NCBI GenBank assembly: GCA_025602915.1
Contig: JAHLJZ010000069.1
Coordinates: 62,001 to 126,000, forward strand
Direction of reading: 5' to 3'
DNA length: 64,000 nt
DNA from: Paraphysoderma sedebokerense
Taxonomy: Eukaryota > Blastocladiomycota > Physodermatomycetes > Physodermatales > Physodermataceae
A program made the position numbers and the translations under genes. A model generated the notes under the pieces. That model saw only the letters and a list, made by a program, of their open reading frames with translations, did not search any database and was not told the origin of the DNA. Shown piece by piece: positions 24,019-35,580 of this stretch. Every line of letters starts with the position of its first letter. The first letter of the stretch is position 1.

Positions 24019-24864
24019 TATATGAAAGAGAACTTTGTAATTTATATGTAAATGGGGGTTTTAATAGCGTTATAATCCTTATTTCAACACGAGGGGAAGG
24101 GAATTAGGCACCGTTTTATGGTACTCTCGTGGGGTCAGTGTTTCATCGCCTAATGAGAGGATGAGTGCCGTGACACATTCCTCATCAACAACGCCCCCTG
24201 TACCCTGTTGCTTTCTGCATGGAATGTATTAAATAATGAAATCAAATGACCACTTGATTAACGCCCCTTTCGTCTTTTGCGGGCCAATTCATTCAACAAC
24301 GCGAACGAACAGTAGAACCATCCTTTAACTTGTCAGACAGCCAGACACAATAATTACCCCAAATTTGTTCGTCATTGCTCATGAGGGAATGGCGAAGTCT
24401 GATGATATATGATATGAATTCATTTTGTGCCCCTTTGTTAACAACGATGGGTCGGGGATTTCCCTGTGAGCGCCCCTACGGTCTTGCCGCATCTGGACTG
24501 GTCTCATTCATAACACGAACGCCCATTTTCAAGAGATTTTGGGAGCAATTTTCTGTGGAGCACCTCTGCGAAGCACCCAGAAACCTTCGCAAGTGCTTTC
24601 CTGCATTGTATTTCTATAATGCAGCACTTAGGATGTGTACGGTTGTGGCTTATGAGAGCAGAAAAAATAACAGGGTTTGGATGTTTGGTAGTACATGGTA
24701 TGGTGGTAAAAATAATAGCTGCAGCCTGTATCCACATTCGAGCAGCATACATTTGCTGCTTGCACACGTCGGAAAAGAACTCCAAACTGATCGCCAGAAC
24801 TAAATCACGAACGATATCTTTCATCTGCTATCAACTATAGCCAAGTCTACGAAAAGATATCGCT
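24019..24864. other. Intergenic region between 7TM gene and IFT52
   Basis: Divergent promoter region for the 7TM gene (minus) and IFT52 (plus). Open frames exist on both strands but show no family resemblance and overlap each other. No repeat or RNA gene recognised. Confidence 0.5.
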
Positions 24865-27013
24865 ATGATGCTCACCTCTAATTCTGCTACTTCCCGTCAA
24901 TGGGAGTTCTCCGAACGCACATCAAGTGCTCAGTCACACTCCGCTCTTGCTAACCCTGCAGGAAGATCCAATACTAACCAGAGCGGAGCCGCTATCCCAT
25001 TGATCCTGTTTGATGTACATAAGAAAGAATCTCGCACACCAACAAATGGGTTAAAGCAATTACAGAGGAGGCTTAGAAGCAAATACAAAGTATCACAGTA
25101 AGTGGCATATTCATTCTACTACTCTCCGCGTTTGTTGACATACACAATTTTTGATTTAAGGAACAAGGATGAAGTGTCCCTTCAAAAAATATTCGAGTCA
25201 TCGCTAATAATATTCTGTGGGCCTCGGGAAAAGTTGATGGCTTCTGAGGTGATTTCCCCTACTTAGATGACGTATACGACATACTCAAGAACTGATTTAA
25301 CCGAGTATTTACCTCATGAAAAATTACAGTTTTCTGCGCTCAAATCCTACATGGATATTGGCGGTTCAATATTGTACTTGTGTGGAGAAGGAGGAGAATC
25401 TCAGTCTAATTCAAATTTTAACTATTTATTAGAAGAGTACGGCATATCAGTGAACTCAGGTAAATCGGCTCTATCAGCTCCATTCACCTCATGTATAATC
25501 GATTGACTTGGATGCACCCAAATGAAATCAGATGCTGTCGCAAGAACTATTTATCACAAGTATTTCCATCCGAAAGAAGTTTTCATAGCCAATGGGGTTC
25601 TCAACCGCGAAATCAACAGAGCCGCCGGAAAACGTGTGGATGATTTATGTGTAGAGCAATCGAAGTCAAGGTTGGTTTAGTTATGCCATCGTTCCACATA
25701 GATTGTCGTCAGAATAATAGTAACATTCAGTTTTGCTTCAGTTCGCTTTCTTTTGTGTTTCCTTTCGGTTCATCATTAAATGTGCAGAAACCGGCAATAC
25801 CGATTCTATCTTCCGGCAATGTATCATATCCACTCAACCGACCGATAGGAGCGGTGTATTCGAACCCAGTACGAGCATCCATGCTTTATAAAGCGGATAT
25901 GCGAAACTCTAATGTACATTATGATGCCTCATATTTAGAACGGGAAAGGTAAACTTGCGGTCATTGGTTCCACCGAAATGTTCAGCGATCAGTACATCGA
26001 CAAAGAGGAAAACGGCAAACTATTTGATGTTTTGGTACAGTGGCTAACAAGTGGTTCATATCATCTTTCTATATCTTTATGAATCATTAAAGTGCTTTGC
26101 TGACAGGAGTTTTCATTGCTGATTCCTAGATACTATTCAACTGAATGCTATAGACGGCAATGAGCCTGACGTAAGTCGTTTCATTTAAACATGCCAAAGG
26201 ATGATCCCATTCACCCCATGGTTATTCTTAGATTGCTGATTATCATTACATCCCCGATACGCCTAAATTGTCAGAGGAACTGCGTGCCTGCCTGCAGGTA
26301 TATACTATTTATTACCATTGGAAGTCTAGAGCTGATTTGACTGACGTAATTTTCGACGCAGGAAACGGAAGAACTTCCGAAAGATTTCACAAAAATGTTT
26401 GATCATAAACTGTTCAAATTCGATTTAGGACTTATTCCACAAGCGATACGGTTGTATGATGTAAGATTTTCGGCCGCACATTTCAGGAAGTTCCTATCTC
26501 CCAGTTTCCCATTTAACAGCTTCTCTTCAGGAGTTCAAACTCAAGCATGAGCCTTTAACCTTAATTCAACCGCAGGTATGTTCATTACCGTTCGCTCCGG
26601 TAATCATTTTTGTCTAACGTACTGAAACTTTCTTAGTTCGAGACACCTCTTCCTCCACTTCAGCCGGCTGTATTCCCTCCACTCTTACGTGAAATCCCTC
26701 CTCCACCATTAGAACTATTCGATTTAGACGAATGCTTTGCTAGTGAGCGTGTTAAATTGGCTCAATTGACTAATAAATGCATGTTGATGATTTTACCTTC
26801 GCAATAAAGGAAATGGTTGGGCTTACTTGAGTGCTTTCTTGAAACACTGTAGGTACGGATGACGACTTAGAGTTCTATATACGAGAATGCGGTGGAATAT
26901 TAGGAATCAATGAAAAATTGAAGGCGGGAAATGGAGATAAAGATGTAAACGCTAAGCATATATTGGAGTTCGTGATGAAACAAATTGTGGATTGGAAGAA
27001 GTTGGAAGGATAG
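24865..27013 (+). CDS. IFT52: Intraflagellar transport protein IFT52
   Basis: Core subunit of the IFT-B complex, needed to build cilia and flagella. Early exons are 24865-25097, 25161-25248 and 25330 onward, followed by several short exons. Family-defining blocks are IIFCGPREKLMASE, FSALKSYMDIGGSILYLCGE, NYLLEEYGISVNS, IYHKYFHPKEVFIANGVLNR, FVFPFGSSLNVQKPAIPILS, MFSDQYIDKEENGKLFDVLV, IQPQFETPLPPLQPAVFPP, PPPLELFDLDECFASERVKL and DDLEFYIRECGGILGINEKL. The last of these is the C-terminal domain that binds IFT46 in other species. About 55 N-terminal residues precede the conserved region. It ends at the tag at 27011. It implies the organism makes a flagellated stage. Confidence 0.95.
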
Positions 27014-27383
27014 AGTACACGAAAATCTAACTCCATTTATGACTTGTCAACTATTGATATGTAAATACAACATGAAGCAGGTAGTGTTTGATCAATATCT
27101 TTCCGATATCAGCGTTCGAAACTCCAGATGATGATTCGACCGCTATCTTACTGTAACCTTTTCCTGGCATACTTGAAAATAAAACTAGTAATCTTAAAAG
27201 TGCATGGATTGTTTCCTAATGTGGGTGAATTCTCATGATTAATCGATATTTTCCGAAATACGAATATGCCAAATAGTTAAAGCTTCGGCTGAGCAGTCTT
27301 CATAATGTTGATTCCCTTGGGGCTTACCACGGCGACTGTTCAATCGTTAGTAGACAATCTACAGGGAGGCAGATGGTATAATA
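27014..27383. other. Convergent intergenic spacer
   Basis: The 3' flanks of IFT52 and the SDR gene. AT-rich, no gene seen. Confidence 0.6.
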
Positions 27384-28564
27384 TTACAAACCGGCGCCGT
27401 TGACAGATTCGTCTTCAATGAGTTGTATAAAGGCGTCGACCTTTAATGTTGAGATGTGGTTAGTCAAGAAACTTACTCCATGTTTACCCGTAAATTGACA
27501 ACATACCACTGTATCAACTTTAACAAATTCAGTTTTAGACATAATGAAATCAAAAGATTCATTTGTTTGTCTGCCTCTTCGAACTAATGGTGTATCGCTA
27601 AAAAATGGGGCGACAGCACAAACTCTAATGCCGTTTGTAGTTAGAAGGCTGACATTACCGGTACCAAGAGATTTGGTGAAACCGATTACACCATGTTTAG
27701 CGGCAGCGTATACGGGAGCAAATGGTACAGGGTGGAGCCCAGCTAGAGATGCTGTGTTGATGATGATAGCTGGAAATGTGATATTCGCGAGACGATACCG
27801 CGAAATAGTTAAGATGCGTCTTAGAGTGCGACAGAAACATGAAAAGAGACAAACATCCTTCATTCATATAATCGGTTGCAATATGGGTAGCCGCGACAAC
27901 CGCAGTGAGATCAATATCGATCACTTTTTTCCACCTTTCTGGAGATTGACAGGAATTTCAGTTTCGTGACGAATTAGTTCAACAGCAATCATGAATTCAT
28001 ACCATCCTTATCCATTAGCCAAAAACCATCTTCAGCTATTCCAGCATTATTTGCGAGAATCTGTATAAAAAGGGAGAAAAAGTAACATTACTCATTAAGG
28101 TGCCCTAGGAGATGAAATCGTCTGAAAACTAACGTCAATCTTGCCAAATTCCTTCATTCCCACTTCAAACATTCTCTTCAAATCGCCGGTTTTAGTCACA
28201 TCGGTCTTTACGAATACTGTACGTTTGGAATTGTACCTGAACGTATAAAAGAATGTTATTCAACACATCCTTAAACTTTCAGACATAACGACGACGCAGA
28301 TTCGTACCGTTTGTTGAGCTCTGCCGAAACTTTACGGCCTAGTTCTTCATTAATATCAGCGATAACAACTTTGCCTCTACAAAAGCAGAAATGTCGATTT
28401 GTTTTATAAGTACCGGAAAATTAAACTGCGTTTGGGCGGCGGAGTAATTATAAATGTGGTCTTTGGAATGAGTCGTACCCTTTTTCGAGCAATCTGTGGG
28501 TCAACTTTTCCCCGTATCCACTAGCACCACCGGTGACGATTGCGACCTTGCCTTCTATTTTCAT
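27384..28564 (-). CDS. Short-chain dehydrogenase/reductase, 15-PGDH-like
   Basis: NAD(P)-dependent oxidoreductase of the classical SDR family; substrate unknown. It starts at 28564 with MKIEGKVAIVTGGASGYGEK, which holds the TGxxxGxG cofactor motif (Gly-Tyr in place of the common Gly-Ile). Later exons carry ILANNAGIAEDGFW (NNAG), IIINTASLAGLHPVPFAPVY with the catalytic Ser, and YAAAKHGVIGFTKSLG with the catalytic YxxxK. The C-terminus (AFIQLIEDESVNGAG) resembles the end of human 15-hydroxyprostaglandin dehydrogenase (LITLIEDDALNGA). At least six exons are needed, and the central joins were not all fixed. Confidence 0.85.
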
Positions 28565-29092
28565 CGCTTTCTTATATGGGTGAAGATGTGTAAATTTTGA
28601 ATTATTTGTGTAAAAAATCGAAAGTCCTGGCAGAAAGGGCCACAGGCGCTCAGTATTGTCGTCGCCCTGATCTACATCAGCTCGTGTGGCAACTTTTTGA
28701 ATCGATTAATTGCTTTTTAGTATATTCACGAAATCATAAACCAAGAAAATAATATCGGCTCCATCATGTAGAACTTCAATTCTACTCCCGCCGCTGTTAC
28801 AATTCTTTTCACTTCGTATTCTGCCTATGGCACACGACATATTTCCCTTCTGACGTTGATCTTCTCAAGATATTATATTTCCGGAGATAATCAGTGATAA
28901 ATTTAGTAATATTGCACAATTCAGTTTCTACGTAAACAAATGGTCTCGATGTTCTGGAAACTGTACTGCAATTCAGAGCGGCCCAGTGGGCCTGTCCGTG
29001 TGTGTTCAGTTGTTAAAGGCCAGGTCTTGAAATTCCGCCTTTTCGTTTACTGCCCTTAACAAATATTATTCGTAAACCAATATTTCGTCATC
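28565..29092. other. Divergent promoter region, nothing else recognised
   Basis: Lies between the SDR start and the start of the two-helix membrane protein. No gene, RNA or repeat seen. Confidence 0.55.
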
Positions 29093-31462
29093 ATGCTGGT
29101 AAGGCGAGAAACTATTAATGCTAACTTTGAAACGATACGGCGTAAGGTAACAAGCTCTGCAAGTTCTTCAGTTTCGGTTGACTTGTACTAATTCCTCGCA
29201 TGCATTTGATAATTTTACAGGGCATTGAAAAGAGTGCTACAAAAGGAGCCAGATGTTGCCTCGGATGTTTTGGTACTTGCGGTATTGTGTTATTCGTCAT
29301 CGGAGCTGTTTTTCTCGGTAGTAGAGGCCAAGAAAAGAGCACGGCTATGAGTAGACTATCATCCGACGCCATTCCAAACTGGCAGAAAAGCAGAGGATAC
29401 TTCAGTTCGTCATCTTGGAGTTGCGCTTCTACCGATACAAGCTCCAATACTACAAAGAGCCTTTCGGACACTAACTCGAGAAACTGGGTTGGTTTGTTTC
29501 GTTCTCTTAATCGTAAGACTCCAGAAATTAACCTCCTTATAGATTGAAGATTACTTCCACCAAGAAGAAATTACTGCCCCGGTATGGCCTATCAACAGGA
29601 AATCCAACATGTTTGAGCTTCCATGGACAACCGGTTCTGAAGATTTGTACATGAAATTTAATATTTCTTGGTCACCATCTCCTCCGAATTCTTCTGTCAG
29701 GGTGGAATATCCATTTCGCATTTCAAAAACTTTCCCTAAAATTGCGTTAGGATGCAGAACTTCCAGCTGCTCTTCGTATACATCCGGAAGTTCAGCAAAA
29801 AAGGATTGCGAGAAACAGCCATACTGCAATGAAGGTCAGCGTCATTATTGTGTTTTAGCATTCATTTGATCTAATAAGAGATCTTCCACATTGAAATGTA
29901 GTCTGTGCTCAAACAAAATTCAATGCACAGTGGAACGCGTCTTCTGAGACTTGTTCGATGAATTTTTATCTCAAATCTGTTTGTCTGAAATCAACTCGTG
30001 ATACTGCAGGGAATTACAGAATGTAAGTTCCTTTCTAAGTGACAAAAGTTAGACAGAATTTGTCGTTAATGGCTACCTTCAGGAGAGCGGACTCCGCTTG
30101 CTTCCTCCATCCTGGTGGCATTTCAGTCTACAACTTCGACTTATCGAAATTTAATTCCTTTTATCATTCCGAGTTTCCCTACATACCTCAAGATGACGGC
30201 TCTCCGGCGTTTTATCATTTTATTAGACCGACGAACGGAGTTCAAATGGAGATTCGCGATTCCAATGATCCTATTTTCTTTGTTGCGAACGCTACTTCTA
30301 ACAGCTATACCTTCTCGTCGACTGTTGACGTAAGCTCGACCTTTCTTATCCTAATTCCTTACAATCACACTGATTATTTTAAATCAGGATATTAAACAAA
30401 CAGCTGCTCAAATTCTGGTAGGGTTCGGTGTATTTGTCCTTGTAAGTTCTTTTTGTTGCTGCCTCGCCATCAGAAGAATTACCAGGGGATATCCCGGAAG
30501 CAAGCGACCAAGTCAAGTGTGCGTATTTCGTTGTTTGCTCATTTGGGTTGCTATAGAAGATATATCTAATTTGACTTCACTTCAGACATGGAATCCCAAT
30601 GCCTTCACCGACAATTGCGTACCCCGTCTCAGCGTCTGCCGCTATGCAACCACAAACTTTGACTACCTATGATACTAGCAGCTACTTGCCACCACATGCT
30701 TCCAGTACAACTCAGTTGCAACCTTCGCAACCTCCTTACCCAGTTGCGCAGACACCAGTATATAATTATCCTCCTGTAGCACATTCTCCGGTTCCTGTGG
30801 CTCCTGTGACCGTGACTGCAGCTCCATATCCTGATCCAAATGCGCAGAATCGCCCAGTTACCCCTGTTAGCGCACCAGTACCATCTCTGCAGCCCATTCC
30901 GCTGACGAGGCCGCTAAGTGTGTTCGCACCGCAGTTTCCGAGTTCATACCCGAGCAATCAAGGGCCGATTCCGTACCCAACACCTGCGCTGTCTCAATCG
31001 CCAGGAACAGGCGCTATGAATCCGATTGCTTATCCACCACAGCCAGGTCAACCAATATACCCAGGAGCTGCTAATCCCATCCCCTATCCTCAACCGCAAT
31101 CGCAACCGCATCCAAATCCTCTGCCAATGAACCCACAAAACGCCCCAAACCCTTATCAACCGTCAGCAAGTAATGCCCCTCCCTATCCTACACCTCCTTA
31201 TCCTCCCTCTCAGCAGACCTACCCTGCTCCTCAGCAGACCTACCCTGCTCCTCAACAGAATTATCCTGGCAGCGGCCAGAACCCACCACCCTACTTCTCT
31301 GCGATGCCTCCGGTGACTACCAATGCTGTACCCTACCCTCAGCAGCCTGCGCAAAGTACGCCACCATACCCTCAAATGCAGATGCCATCACCTATGATTC
31401 CGTCGTCCTCTGCCGAGCCGCCAATGTCGCCTCATTCCGCACCGTCCGCTCCTCCATTGTGA
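29093..31462 (+). CDS. Two-helix secretory-pathway membrane protein with proline-rich tail
   Basis: Not assigned to a family. Exon 1 is only six bases (29093-29098, Met-Leu); exon 2 is 29221-29487. After a basic, Cys-rich N-terminus a helix follows (GIVLFVIGAVFLG). Then comes a lumenal or extracellular domain of about 230 residues with Cys pairs, probable N-glycosylation sites (FNISW, NSSVR, WNASS) and beta-like segments. A second helix (AAQILVGFGVFVLVSSFCCC) leads to a cytosolic tail of about 290 residues very rich in Pro, Tyr, Gln and Ala. The tail has degenerate repeats (YPAPQQTYPAPQQ) and a PPxY motif (NPPPYFSAM) able to bind WW domains. Both termini are predicted cytosolic. The last three internal exon joins are approximate. 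Confidence 0.75.
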
Positions 31463-32033
31463 AGTAATTAAGGTTTGGTCATATTATCCAGCCGTATCTT
31501 AGAGTTTTATTTGGCTGTATTTATTTTCTCATATCAACATGTATGTTAAGTTGCAAAATAAACTGAAGAGATTTTCACTCTTTAAATCACTACACTGCAC
31601 TGCATGACGGTCGCTGTTGCAGACTGAACGCTGCTGATAATGAGAAGCGGCCTCCTTTAAATAATATTGTTTGGAATTATTTATATTTCTTCTGTAGCAC
31701 AAATGGGTTGATTTTCATATCAGTTTAACTCCCATTTACTAAGCATAACCATCGCACGAAAAGTCAACGTCACTGATTTCGTGGAGAAGCTGAGTGATCA
31801 CATAGTAATCAGCATCCAGCTGATTCATGGCGAATTGTAGGTCGTAGTTCATCAATGGAGGGATTTTGCAAGAGAATGTCGCAATGATGTCGTGAGTTCG
31901 GCCCAAACATACACGACTGGGCCGATTCTGTCGGCGCAACCAATTTCATTCTTTTTGCGAAATAACTACTTTTATCATTCCAAAGTACTCTGTATGGTAA
32001 CTGTTCGACGTAGCTAGTAACAAATAGTGGGAA
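31463..32033. other. Intergenic
   Basis: The 3' flank of the proline-rich protein gene and the promoter of the DUF4436 gene. A minus-strand open frame at 31739-31939 lacks an ATG at its head and is not called. Confidence 0.5.
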
Positions 32034-33620
32034 ATGGTGTTAGGTTTATCCCGTTTGTTCCCTGCGCTGAAACTCAGTGTCATCGCAAAACGACTCGCTT
32101 ATTTCTTTCTGATTATCCTCTTATTCACCTGCGTCGTAATTCCAACGTGTGTATCTTCAAACTGACTTCTCATCTATTCCTGAGCTGTAAGAATTTTTCA
32201 ATATTTATCTCAAAAATTTATGTGCATTCATTTTATTTAGCTTTCTTGTCTTCCGTTCGTCGCGACAAACTCAACCAGCCCCACCATCGCCTGCACCAAG
32301 GTCGAAGACACATTTGATAATCTTTGGAAGTTTAACAACAACAGAGACAACTGCCAGTGACTTTCGCATACATTTGGAATTTGAACCAAAAGGTGAATTG
32401 TTGCAAACTAATATTGTAAACGGGCAAGAAGTGCAGACACAAGACGTGAAATTGGGAACTGAAATTCACCTGTATCTGCGGAATGTCAAGAGAGTGTTTA
32501 GAGGCGGTGAAAGGATGGGAATATGCAAGTATTTTCTATATGTATATTTAAAGGGAATTCGGCGCTAACATAACGATTTATGTTATAGTGGATTTCACTT
32601 TTCCTTTCACTCAGGCAAGTTTAAAAAACTACCCATTTGATGAGTATATGGGAGCTTTTGACCTTGTTGCTTATTGGGTTTGGGTACGCACTTCAAGATT
32701 GATTCACTAGCCCTCTTTAAGTTGTTATCTAATCTCTTTTAAATTGCAGCCAAATTCTACAGTTCAAGATATCCCAATTCAAGTCGTTTTAGAGTCCGAT
32801 ATACCCGGATTCAAATTTCAAGTTGAATGGTCAGATGCTGTCAAGTCTTTTACTCCAAGGCAAAGGAATATCACTTCTTCCAATTCCACCCTTCCGTCTG
32901 ACTCTACCAACAAATCGACGACTCCCTCGCCAAATGGGGAACCCGCGAATCCAAATCTAGATGTAGCTGCGACGTATATTGTATCCAGATTCTGGTTGAA
33001 ACGGTCTTACGTCACTATTGGGTTTTCTCTTTTTATTATGACGCTGAATTGGTGCCTTTCCCTAGTCATGATGGGTCTTGCATTGCAAATATTAGTGAAA
33101 AAACGCGACATTCCTGCTCCGCTTTTAGTGCCTCCATGCGCACTCCTATTTGCGCTTCCCAGTCTGCGGAACACACAACCAGGTGCACCTCCAATCGGCG
33201 AAGCGGTTTGTGATGTAAGTTTACTCCATAAACTATTCCGGATGATGTATGGTCTTGTTCTGATCTTGTCTTTAATCGTCATAGATTCTTGGTTTGTTTT
33301 GGAATATGACATTGGTTGCGTTGTCCGCCATGATTATCATAACGTGCTATATTGTGCGGTGGAAACCCAGCATGAAAGACGGTAACGTCGCTGCTGGTGC
33401 ACCGACAGCTCCAGTTGAGAGACACACGAAGAATATGAAGAGCGGAAAAGCAGACGAAGAAACGGCTGGGTTGATGAGTGGCCTCGCGACGTCTAACGAC
33501 GGTTTAAATGGAAGTATAATTGAGATGCAGGAGCGGGGACGCAAAATGAGTGTGTCCAGTCAGAAAGGAGTATCTATTCGATCTGCGGATGACTTGAATA
33601 TAATTGGATCCAAGAAATGA
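32034..33620 (+). CDS. DUF4436 family multi-pass membrane protein
   Basis: Family of unknown function found in fungi and actinobacteria. It starts MVLGLSRLFPALKLSVIAKR, followed by a membrane helix (LAYFFLIILLFTCVVIP). The first intron joins in phase near 32146/32240. An extracytoplasmic beta-rich domain follows (FRIHLEFEPKGELLQTN ... TFPFTQASLKNYPFDEYMGA). Then come the C-terminal helices (VTIGFSLFIMTLNWCLSLVM, LLVPPCALLFALPSLRN), the family signature RNTQPGAPPIGEAVCD and ILGLFWNMTLVALSAMIIIT. The last 85 residues form a hydrophilic Ser/Lys-rich tail. The signature phrase and topology make the family call reliable. Confidence 0.88.
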
Positions 33621-34131
33621 AACTCTGGGAACAATTAGTTCTCAACGTGAAAAGGCACAGTTTTTGCGAATTTTTACAACTGCAGACTTAAAATAAAAAA
33701 GCATCGCTTTACACGCTGGTCATTGTATTTTTATTCTTTACAATTCAAATAAAGTTTTTATGTGCAAAAAAGTCGCGGTGTGTGTTAGCAGACTTCGCTG
33801 TAGTGGCATGAACACGTGACTGTTGCCCCTTGTGAAAAATACCAGTCGGAGCGAGAGAGCAAAAGCGAATTTCGAACAAGTGATCCGCCCTCTTTTGAAG
33901 CTGCATCATACCAGGTAAAAGTATCCATCCATCGGCATATCATTCGTAAATTGCATCTGCGGATGGTTCATTGCATTTTTATGCTCGATATATTGCCATA
34001 CTGACTTTTTTTCCTTCACTTTTCATGCAACCATTCGCCACTATTGACATCCATACATCCGCATATTGATTATATTCCCCTACCTTACATTTATTCGTCT
34101 CTGTGTCCGATAATTATATCAATTAGATAAA
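33621..34131. other. Intergenic, promoter of ribosomal protein S16 gene
   Basis: AT-rich sequence with one CACGTGAC box at 33813-33820, about 315 bp upstream of the RPS16 start. No gene seen. Confidence 0.55.
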
Positions 34132-35021
34132 ATGGAAGCAGTCCAGACCTACGGCCGAAAGGTATAATTCCACTTCCCGATCCGTGAATTATCTCTAAAA
34201 AGAAACAAATCCGAGTAACGTGTTCATCTTAATATTGGTAGAAAACCGCCACCGCTGTCGCTTTCTGTAAGAAAGGCAAAGGTACAATCCGTGTCAATGG
34301 TTCACCCATCGATCTCGTTGAACCCGAAATCTTAAAATACAAAGTCTACGAACCCATCCTGATTCTCGGTAAGGAAAGGTTCGCTGGTGTCGATATCAGA
34401 GTCAGAGTCAAGGGTGGTGGTCATACCGCTCAAATCTTTGGTATGTGATTGTATTAAAATTTATTTCGTATGGAGTGGATGTGTGTGGAATGTGTTTTGG
34501 TATGGGTGTAGGAGGCCTGCTGTGCTTTATTTATCGTGCTGTCTGTTGCTTGCGAGGTCGAGGAGAAAGCGAATTGAATTAATGAAAACGGTGTTGAATT
34601 AGCTATGATTGGTAACTAACTATTCGTTATTACTTCCTTACACTATAATCAGCCATCCGTCAAGCTATCGCCAAAGCCATCGTCGCCTACTACCAAAAAT
34701 GTGAGTTGAGTTGTCCTTCAACCCTAACAGAAAGTTCCTCTAAGAATTGGAATCTAATTTTATATATGTCTTATCTAAATAGTCGTCGATGAAGCCTCCA
34801 AAGCTGAAATCCGAAAAAAATTAGTTGACTTTGACCGATCCCTCCTCGTCGCTGATCCCCGTCGTTGTGAACCCAAGAAATTCGGTGGTATTGGTGCTCG
34901 TGCCAGGTTCGCATTTACCATCTTCATTCCACCATCATTTTGACTATTCTCCACGCTCTGTCCCTGTGCTAACCTGCTGTCGTTTTCTTCTACTACAGAT
35001 ACCAAAAATCTTACCGTTAAT
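34132..35021 (+). CDS. RPS16: 40S ribosomal protein S16 (uS9)
   Basis: Small-subunit ribosomal protein of the cytosolic ribosome; its C-terminal Arg reaches the P-site tRNA. Five exons join perfectly: 34132-34161, 34242-34440, 34653-34700, 34793-34906 and 35000-35021. The protein starts [20 protein letters not shown] and contains [14 protein letters not shown]-like sequence ([18 protein letters not shown]), [16 protein letters not shown] and [16 protein letters not shown] with the canonical YR terminus. The last exon is only 22 nt, and the first holds just ten codons, as is common in ribosomal protein genes. Codon use is biased (GTC, ACC, GCC), in keeping with high expression. Confidence 0.97.
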
Positions 35022-35580
35022 CCTCAAACATTGTACTCTTTGTTATTATACTTTTGTCTTCATAATATAAAACTTGGATTATACGCATGATTCGATGTGA
35101 TCGAAAAAATAAAGGATGAAAGTATGATATAAATACATCTCGAACATACTAGTCTCTCACAAATGGGGATAGAAGGTTTTAACCAGTGTTGACACTGAAC
35201 TTGAAGTCCTATTCTACGACTGTCTCAACTCTTTAGGAAATGGAATACATGTAGCTAGTCGCATCACGGATGAAATGTGTGCGGTAATTTATTGATTATC
35301 ATTACAACCTACAAATCACATATCATAACAAATTGACACAACATAATTCTGAGTCAAAAATACTACTTACCCGTCTTGATCGGTGCCGGTGGATCTGTAA
35401 AAGAGGAATGTGGAACTTCAACTCAAAAAAAGTGTCAATACACAAACAACTATAGAGTGTGGAGTAATTAGTATCATTTATAGTATCACTTTGAGCAAGG
35501 GCCAAGTTAAAAAGAATGAAAACAAAAGGCATCATAGAAGGGCGTGCTCAAGATATGAATCTGGTTGGTGGGTTTCTTGG
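35022..35580. other. Intergenic, nothing firmly recognised
   Basis: Lies downstream of RPS16. A splice-bounded 24-nt minus-strand segment (ctgtaaaag to cttaccc, about 35373-35396) looks exon-like but could not be joined to a gene. It may belong to a 3' extension of the gene at 35581. Confidence 0.4.

Noticed and set aside
24375-24803. 142-codon plus-strand open frame upstream of IFT52
   Set aside because: No family resemblance, overlaps an equally long minus-strand frame, and sits in the IFT52/7TM divergent promoter region.
25267-25329. Frame MTYTTYSRTDLTEYLPHEK joined to the IFT52 exon
   Set aside because: Homology to IFT52 (MASE directly followed by FSALKSYM) shows this stretch is the 3' part of an intron.
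31739-31939. 66-codon minus-strand frame after the proline-rich protein gene
   Set aside because: Begins with TTG and has no upstream exon that supplies an ATG; too short to support.
34441-34652. snoRNA hosted in the RPS16 intron
   Set aside because: Ribosomal protein introns often host snoRNAs, but no convincing C/D or H/ACA boxes with flanking stems were seen.
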